NCBI GenBank assembly: GCA_031761405.1
Contig: JASEVX010000007.1
Span: forward strand, 32,467,677 to 32,531,676
From: Serripes groenlandicus
Lineage: Eukaryota > Mollusca > Bivalvia > Cardiida > Cardiidae
Direction of reading: 5' to 3'
DNA: 64,000 nt
This document shows, piece after piece, positions 56,951 through 64,000 of this stretch (positions are counted from its first letter, which is position 1; each line of letters opens with the position of its first letter). The notes under the pieces were generated by a model that searched no databases, was not told the origin of the DNA, and saw only the letters and a program-made list of their open reading frames with translations. Made by a program: the position numbers and the translations under genes.

Positions 56951-57233
56951 TTAACCCTTACCTCATACGACAAATCTGCAGCAGACGACTTTGAACATAT
57001 TTTGTCAAAAAATGGAAAATCTCTATAATTGAATGGATAACCTATGACTAAAAGTGGAAAACATTGTGTCAAAAGGAGAAATTGCTCAAAACGAGCAATT
57101 TCTCCATATGTCATCATGTTCTCAATTCCTTCAATGATTGTACTTTCCTTTAAAGGGAGTTTCCAAATGATTTGGGGTATGTTATCAAAGGCTTCTCTTC
57201 TGCTGAAGAGATTTTGCAAGTGGGAAAGGGAAC
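56951..57233. mobile_element. TTAA-MITE copy, expanded
   Basis: TTAACCCTTACCTCATACGA to GCAAGTGGGAAAGGGAA. Hairpin AAAGGAGAAATTGCTC / GAGCAATTTCTCC with loop AAAAC. Confidence 0.8.
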
Positions 57234-57239
57234 AAGTCC

Positions 57240-57262
57240 GGGGGGGGGGGGGGGGGGGGGGG
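57240..57262. repeat. G23 homopolymer
   Basis: Twenty-three consecutive G residues directly after the MITE end. The length is likely to be imprecise and it is a potential G-quadruplex former. Confidence 0.85.
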
Positions 57263-57477
57263 TTCTATGGCGCTACCCATATGTGCATGAACGAACATAG
57301 CAATATTTCACTGTAAAGATCATTTATAACTTTATTGCACAATTGTATAACAAATTATTCATAATGCACATATAACTTACACTGTGACAGTAACATAAGA
57401 TTAATATTCCTCATGATATAAAGAAAACACAGAATGTTGTCGGCCATATGTGCTTAGATCTCAGCCCTTATGGGTTT

Positions 57478-57688
57478 GACGCTTTTCCCACATACAACAA
57501 ATCTGCAGCAGACAACTTTGAAATCATATTGACAGTACACATAATAAAAAATCTCGATTGAATCAGAGTTTAATTATTAAATGGAGTTAAAAGCATTGTA
57601 TCATATGAGTAATTTTTCTTTTGGACACAATGTTTTCAAACGTAGTATGCTGTAGAGGTGGCGCCAAAAACAAGGAGAGAAGTGTTAA
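57478..57688. mobile_element. TTAA-MITE copy
   Basis: Starts GACGCTTTTCCCACATACAA, with CTGCAGCAGACAACTTTG, and ends AGAAGTGTTAA. Confidence 0.7.
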
Positions 57689-57775
57689 ATGCTCAAATAC
57701 TGTAAATTATATCAAAATCAGGTTTCAAATGTTCAACCTTTTAGTTTAGCAAATCAGGCATGTTTGACCCTTTCT

Positions 57776-59927
57776 TAAACAAGAGCTGTCGGAGGACAGC
57801 GCGCTCGACTATATGCCGCTTATTCACATAAAGCACTATTTCATTATATTGCACTTAAGTACTATTAACCCTTTCCCTCATACGGCAATTCGGCAGCAGA
57901 CGACTTTGAACGTATTTTGTCAAAACATAGAAAATCTCCATAATTGAATGGATAACCTATGACAAAAAGTGGAAAACATTGTGGCAATATTTTCTAAGTA
58001 ATTCGAGGGCCATTACTCCATATTTAGGATACAATGGAGTTATCTAACCTAATTGTACGATGGTCCTTAACAAATGTGTGAAGTATGAAGTGATTTGAAT
58101 TATGAAACTTTAACGTTGAGCTAAACGCAAATGTTAAAACTGTCCAAAAATAGCAAAACCTTAAAAAAAGGTTTACCAAATGTTTGACATCATGCAAAAC
58201 CCGTTTGATATGTTGAAGAATTATATTTGATAAATGAATGATCACAATTAGAAAGGAATGTAACCAAAAATTATGAATTTATCTAAAATTCTCAAAATCA
58301 AACAAAAATCATGTTATTTATTCCCAAAAAGTCACACTCAGCATCTTCAACATACAATGTGAAGAAAGGTATTATATGTAATTAAATTCCAAATATGAAA
58401 GCCCTTACACAAGTACTTATTGAGAAAAATTTAAATATAAAATGAAAATGCCAACTTGCTCTAAAACTTTAACCACCCAAAATCACGTCTTTTATCCCAC
58501 AAAGAAGGTCACACTCAGAATCTTCAGCATACAATATGAAGACAGGTATTAGATGTAATTATATTCCAAATATAAAAGCCGTAGCACAAATACTTATTGA
58601 GAAAAATTAAAAAATTAAATGAAAAGGCCAACTTGCCCTAAAACTTTAACCACCCAAAATCACGTCTTTTACCCCAAAAAGAAGGTCACACTCAGAATCA
58701 TCAGCAAACAATATGAAGACAGGTATTAGATGTAATTATGTTCCAAATATAAAAGCCCTAGCATAAGTAAGTACTTATTGAGAAAAAAAATTTTTAAAAA
58801 AAATCCAACTTGCCCTAAAACTTTAACCACCGTAAATCAGGTTTTTTACCCCAAAAAGAAGGTCTCATTCAGCATCTTCAGCATTCAATGTGAAGAAAGG
58901 TATAAGATGTAACTACATTCCAAATATTAAAGCCGTAGCACAAATACTTATTGAGAAAAATTAAAAAATTAAATGAAAAGGCCAACTTGCCCTAAAACTT
59001 TAACCACCCAAAATCACGTCTTTTACCCCAAAAAGAAGGTCACACTCAGAATCTTCAGCGTACAATATGAAGACAGGTATTAGATGATATTATGTTCCAA
59101 ATATAAAAGCCCTAGCATAAGTACTTATTGAGAAAAAAAAAATAAAAAAAGAATTCCAACTTGCCCTAAAACTTTAACCACCGAAAATCAGGTTTTTTAC
59201 ACCAAAAAGAAGGTCTCATTCAGCATCTTCAGCATTCAATGTGAAGAAAGGTATAAGATGTAACTACATTCCAAGTATTAAAGCCGTAGCACAAATACTT
59301 ATTGAGAAAAAATAAAAAATTAAATGAAAGTGCCAACTTGCCCTAAAACTTTAACCACCCAAAATCACGTCTTTTACCCCAAAAAGAAGGTCTCACTCAG
59401 AATCTTCAGCAAACAATATGAAGACAGGTATTAGATGTAATCATATTTCAAATATAAAAGCCCTAGCATAAGTAATTATTGAGAAAAAATAAAAAATTAA
59501 ATGAAAGTGCCAACTTGCCCTAAAACTTTAACCACCCAAAATCACGTCTTTTACCCCAAAAAGAAGGTCTCACTCAGAATCTTCAGCATACAATATGAAG
59601 ACCGGTATTAGATGTAATTATATTTCAAATATAAAAGCCCTAGCATAAGTAATTATTGAGAAAAAAAAAAAAAAAAAAAAATTCCAACTTGCCCTAAAAC
59701 TTTAACCACCGAAAATCATATTTTTTACCCCAAAAAGAAGGTCACACTCAGTACCTTTAACATTCGATGTGAAGAAAGGTATAAGATGTAACTATATTCC
59801 AAATATTAAAGCCCTAGCACAAATACTTATGAATGAAAATGCCAACTTGCCCTAAAACTTTAACCGGACGCCGACGCCGGGGCGAGTAGTAAAGCTCTCA
59901 TATTCTTCGAATAGTCGAGCTAAAAAC
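57776..59927 (+). mobile_element. Helentron/pearl-like element with ~177-bp tandem core
   Basis: Begins AACAAGAGCTGTCGGAGGAC (hairpin GCTGTCGGAGGACAGC) and ends CTCATATTCTTCGAATAGTC / GAGCTAAAAA. The core at 58290-59850 holds about nine units of ~177 bp marked by CTAAAACTTTAACCACC (near 58465, 58643, 58820, 58998, 59170, 59348, 59526, 59698 and 59849). No ORF. Named by architecture only. Confidence 0.7.
57864..57987. mobile_element. truncated TTAA-MITE inside the 2.15-kb element
   Basis: TTAACCCTTTCCCTCATACG with CGGCAGCAGACGACTTTGAA. It stops at the hairpin base (GTGGAAAACATTGTGGCAA). Confidence 0.75.
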
Positions 59928-60097
59928 GACAAATCTGCAGCAGACGACTTTGATAATATCTAAGCAAAAACACAGTCTTTATAAATGAGGGTATAATTCC
60001 TGAAAAAGGTTAAAAACATTGTGGCAAATGGAGAAATTGAGTTTTCAAAAGTTGTCTGCTGCAGAGGCATTAGAAAGCACCTATATGTAGAGATGGG

Positions 60098-60327
60098 TTA
60101 ACCCTTTCCCTCATACAACAATTCTGCAGCAGACGACTTTGAAAGTATTTTGTCAAAACATAGAAAATCTCCATAATTGAATGGATAACCTATGACAAAA
60201 AGTGGAAAACATTGTGGCAAAAGGAGAAATTGCACGTTTTGTGCAATTTCTTCTTTTGTCACTATGTTTTCAAAAAGCCGTCTGCTGCAGAGGCATTAGA
60301 AAGCACCTGAATGTAGAGATGGGTTAA
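60098..60327. mobile_element. TTAA-MITE, full-length copy
   Basis: 230 bp. It shares its left TTAA (60098-60101) with the preceding copy, and both right ends carry the same variant GCATTAGAAAGCACCT..GTAGAGATGGGTTAA. Confidence 0.85.
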
Positions 60328-60699
60328 TGACCTTTAATACTGCATATCAGTAATAATGAGTAAGACATCACCGACACAAACAACTTAAGATGTCTCTACA
60401 AAAGACAAATTCAAAAGCATTATGGGAAAAAAAAAAAAAGAGTCATTGCACGGAAGTTTTAGACTTGAACAAGTTGTGATAAGGTACTTAAGAAACAGTT
60501 TTGTTTTCGGTTATATCTTTTGTCCCATGTTTCAGAGACCCATGAAAAACTCAACTTTCTAAAATATTGCAGGAAAAAGGAGAAGGTGCTCAAGATGAGC
60601 AATTTCTCCATTTCCAATAATTATTTTTTAAAAAATGCATCAACATCATGTTTCAAATGTTCAACCTTTTATTTTAGTACCGGTATATCAGGCATATGT

Positions 60700-60930
60700 T
60701 TAAACCCTTTTCCACATATAGACACTTTCTGACACCTCTGCAGTAGACGAATTTTGAAAATATTCTGGCAAATGGAGATATTGCTCATGATGAGCAATTT
60801 CTCCTTATGCCAGAATGTTTTCAACCCTATTAAATAATTATACTTTTCTTTAAAAGAATATTTCCATGTTTTTGCAGGTATGCTGTTAGTGTTGTCTGCT
60901 GCAGATTTGCTGCATGTGTGAAAGGGTTAT
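60700..60930. mobile_element. TTAA-MITE copy
   Basis: TTAAACCCTTTTCCACATAT to GCATGTGTGAAAGGGTTAT. Hairpin GGAGATATTGCTCAT / ATGAGCAATTTCTCC. Confidence 0.8.
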
Positions 60931-61610
60931 GACAATCAATCACAATTAAATGCGAGTATGAAGATGACTATAGTCACGCCATCCTTTTCCAATACTTCTA
61001 TCATAAACAATACATAGATAGATAACTAGCAAAAAAGGAAAATAATATGTCTGTCCAGAAAATGTATAACACATTGTATATGACCAAACTATCAAACAAG
61101 TTTGCATCAATTTAGTGATTATTGATCATATTTCAGCTGTGCTTAGCAAAAAAGGGTCTTATCGCATCCCCATTTTCGTATAACATAAAGAAATCAGTGT
61201 CCAATCTAGGATTCGAAAAGAACGGGGAAATTTAAGGTGAAAATTGATTTCATGAACTAATTTAGGCATTTTTCCTTCTTTGTCGTTGGAAAAAAAAAAT
61301 CCCCCCCCTTTCCATACAAATTTAGGGGGGGAATATTCAAAACAGGGTGAGAATTATCACAATCATTATCACAATCCTTCTAGATTGGACTCTGAAGAAA
61401 TGTGGGAGAGAAAGACACAACTCCTGTCTGGCTGTTGGTCCACACAGCCTCATCAGAGATGTTTCTGTTCACTGCTGCCATAAGACTCCTTTTGGCCTGC
61501 TACTGATTGCGTATTGATGCCTTAAGATTGTCCTTATCATATCTTTGTTTCTCCTATTCCTGGAATTAACACCTTTCAACAGAACTCCCATAAATCCTTA
61601 TATGACCCTC
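60931..61610. other. no gene recognised
   Basis: AT-rich with C and G runs near 61300-61330 that can pair (CCCCCCC / GGGGGGG). Confidence 0.35.
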
Positions 61611-61685
61611 AAATCCTATATTGTGAGTACTCAAAAGAATAGTCTCAGTGAGAAGATTATTTTGAGTACCCACAACATAGGGTTT
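61611..61685. repeat. 75-bp palindromic repeat, copy 2
   Basis: AAATCCTATATTGTGAGTAC (61611-61630) pairs with GTACCCACAACATAGGGTTT (61666-61685), three mismatches. The loop TAGTCTCAGTGAGAAGATTA resembles that of the copy at 20190. Confidence 0.8.
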
Positions 61686-61931
61686 GGTTGAGTAATAAGA
61701 GTAAAAAGAGAGATGTTGTTGGGAAAAGATCAGTTTAATTCTCCTTTTTTAGTCCTCTGTTTTTCGATATCTTCATCCAGGTCTGACAACATCTCCACAC
61801 ACAATAAAATCCTGTTAGGTAACAGAGGATTCTCTCATAATTGTGACCCATCTAAAATAAGAAAACCAGGTAATTGAAAATTAGAAGTTGTACTCCAGGT
61901 AGTGAACCTACAGGTACAGAATTATACACCA
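61686..61931. other. spacer, nothing recognised
   Basis: No gene or repeat identified. Confidence 0.3.
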
Positions 61932-62145
61932 GGGGCCCATTTTACTAACAGACTTATGCTTATGTAAGTCCAAAATTTTCTTAAGTGTGTGCGTACGCAA
62001 TTTCTTTGTAACTGCGTTTTTCTAAGATGTTATCACGTAAGTTTTCATGTAAATATTTGCGTAGAATTACTTCAGAAGAAAGCTTGCATAAGTTTATTTC
62101 GAACAGAGTAAATATGGCCTATGCATTGTTAGTAAAATGGGCCCC
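61932..62145. mobile_element. MITE with perfect 18-bp TIRs
   Basis: GGGGCCCATTTTACTAAC at 61932-61949 and its exact complement GTTAGTAAAATGGGCCCC at 62128-62145; 214 bp, non-coding. Superfamily not determined. Confidence 0.9.
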
Positions 62146-62154
62146 AGGGCAAAA

Positions 62155-62350
62155 ACTCATATATTCGCTTTCTGACGCCTCTGCAGGAGATGGCTTTTTG
62201 AAAACATGGCAACAAAAGAAGAAACTGCTCAAAAGAAGCAATTTCTCTTTTTGTCACCATGCTTTCAACTCAAACAGAGATAAAGCTTGTTTTACGCAAT
62301 TTCTCAATTCCCACAATAATTTCAAGTCATCTGTTTCACAGAAATAAAAT
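62155..62350. repeat. partial TTAA-MITE
   Basis: TTTCTGACGCCTCTGCAGGA and ACAAAAGAAGAAACTGCTC / AAGCAATTTCTCTTTTTGTC are kept; both ends are degraded. Confidence 0.6.
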
Positions 62351-62552
62351 ATCAAGTGTTAAGCACTTGTGCATCATCCGAAATAACAGTAATTAAACTG
62401 ACAGTTTGGTGATTTGATAGCACCAAAAATGTTTTCAAAATGCGTGATTAAACACATGTGTCACCTATATATAAATCACTAAATAAAAGTGACAGACAAA
62501 CAAACAACAGAGAAGTGATCCCTTTTTGTCTCCCTGCAAAGGTAGGTGACAC

Positions 62553-64000
62553 ACACATTAAACAAGAGGGCCATGATGGCCCTATATCGCTCACCTGATT
62601 TAATAGAACTTCAATAGTTTTCAAAGTTTTTACTCTATACATATAAGGAAAACAAGCAACCCCCTGGTGGCTATGTATTTCAACGGATCAGATTTATTTG
62701 ATCAACCTTGGTAGAAGGTCACCCAAGGAGCATTTGTGCCAATTTTTTTTTAAATCAGGCAGGTGCTTTTGGACAATTAGTTTCTTAAAGATTTTACAAT
62801 GCACATATAAGGAAAACAAGCTCCGCCCCGTTGCGGCCATGTTTTTCAACGGATCGGAAATAATTAAACAAATTTCATAGAGGGTGCCCTTAGGAACATA
62901 AATTTTGTGCAAAATAATTTTTAAATCGGGCCAGCACTTTTGGACAAGAAGTTTTTTTAAGATTTGGCAATTTTCCCCTTTTCTAATGCCGCAGCAACCA
63001 AAGTTCTACTTGGAATTAAATTCTTTGAACAACATTGAAAGGGGACCACCTTAGGACCATTTCTGTAAAGTTATTTTGAAATCTGGCCAGCACTTTTGGA
63101 CAAGAAGATTTTTAAAGTTTTAACAATGCACATATAAGGAAAACAAGTAACTGGAGGATTGCAAGCATTACCATAGTCCCCTACCGGTTTGCCTTTTTGA
63201 GTCTGTTTCTGTTGTCATAGCAACCCAATGTTTAGGTATATCAAGACAATAAAGTATGAAAATAAAGAAAGGGAAATAACTCAAAAATTAGGGAAGCAAG
63301 AGTTATGGTTCATGTGCACTGCACTCCCCCTTGATACGATGTATTCATGTGTGAAATTTCATAGCCATAGCTAGTATAGTTATGGAGATATGCTCCGGAC
63401 AAAAATCAAGTATGAAAATAAAGAAAGGGAAATAACTAAAAAATTAGGCAAGCAAGAGTTATGGTTCATGTCCACTGCACTCCCCCTTGATACGATGCAT
63501 CCATGTGTGAAATTTCATAACCATAGCTAGTACAGTTTTGGAGATATGCTCCGGACAAAAATCAAGTATGAAAATAAAGAAAGGGAAATAACTCAAAAAT
63601 TAGGGAAGCAAGAGTTATGGTTCATGTCCACTGCACTCCCCCTTGATACGATGTATTCATGTGTGAAATTTCATAGCCATAGCTAGTATAGTTATGGAGA
63701 TATGCTCCGGACAAAAATCAAGTATGAAAATAAAGAAAGGGAAATAACTCAAAAATTAGGCAAGCAAGAGTTATGGTTCATGTCCACTGCACTCCCCCTT
63801 GATGAGATGCATCCATGTGTGAAATTTCATAACCATAGCTAGTACAGTTTTGGAGATATGCTCCGGACAAAAATCAAGTATGAAAATAAAGAAAGGGAAA
63901 TAACTCAAAAATTAGGGAAGCAAGAGTTATGGTTCATATGCACTGCACTCCGCATTGATGAGATGTATCCACATATGGAATTTCATAGCCATAGCTAGTA
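62553..64000 (+). mobile_element. AAACAAGAGGGCC element with tandem core, runs off window
   Basis: Begins AAACAAGAGGGCCATGATGG and continues CCCTATATCGCTCACCTG. A degenerate block at 62630-63170 repeats AATGCACATATAAGGAAAAC. From 63236 about five units of ~157 bp follow (GGGAAATAACTCAAAAATTA near 63270, 63427, 63585, 63742 and 63897). The right end is outside the window. Confidence 0.75.

Larger units (their letters stand above)
57760..60101. mobile_element. TTAA-MITE split by a 2.15-kb element
   Basis: The left stub TTGACCCTTTCTT (57762-57774) and the right remainder (about 59928-60101; ACAAATCTGCAGCAGACGAC to GATGGGTTAA) form one MITE around the inserted element. Confidence 0.7.

Overview
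The window looks like a piece of a repeat-choked, AT-rich, intron-containing animal genome, most likely a bivalve mollusc. The reasons are tRNA-derived SINEs, repeats carrying the GGGCCATAACTCTG motif, elements that start AAACAAGAG plus a hairpin, an endonuclease/reverse-transcriptase LINE, and exons separated by kilobase introns with GT-AG borders. Species assignment is an inference. Nothing bacterial or viral (operons, Shine-Dalgarno sites, CRISPR) is supported.

Regions. 0.3-1.7 kb: a frameshifted FLYWCH/MULE-type transposase pseudogene. 2.5-9.7 kb: two arms of about 1.7-1.9 kb, each made of short outer and long inner tandem subrepeats in mirror order, enclosing 3.5 kb; this is the architecture of a foldback element, and its interior holds a plausible host exon. 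10.3-17.6 kb: four successive tandem arrays (27 bp; about 65 bp; a 56-bp satellite with a 392-bp higher-order period; about 170 bp). 18-30 kb: dense copies of one TTAA-flanked MITE family plus SINEs and short palindromes. 30-31.3 kb: two strong inverted repeats. 31.35-35.7 kb: a SAP/YqaJ-like gene fragment followed by a degraded LINE.

37.9-54.4 kb holds the one convincing host gene, on the + strand. Its exons join in phase into a charged, helix-rich region, one transmembrane segment and a cysteine-rich tail, with two possible 3' ends. I do not recognise the family. Its introns hold MITEs lying 10-31 bp from splice sites, a 1,455-bp probable solo LTR nested inside another element that is itself nested in a MITE, a 53-bp array, a SINE with an 11-bp target duplication and a 48-bp array. 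54.5-64 kb is again repeats: SINEs, palindromic MITEs, a 2.15-kb element with a ~177-bp tandem core that splits a MITE, and a ~157-bp array running off the end.

The dominant theme is one TTAA-MITE family (more than 35 recognisable copies or pieces). It has long terminal inverted repeats and an internal hairpin whose tip varies in a paired way between copies. No autonomous element encoding a transposase for it is visible here. All coordinates of degenerate repeats are approximate, since they were read by eye.
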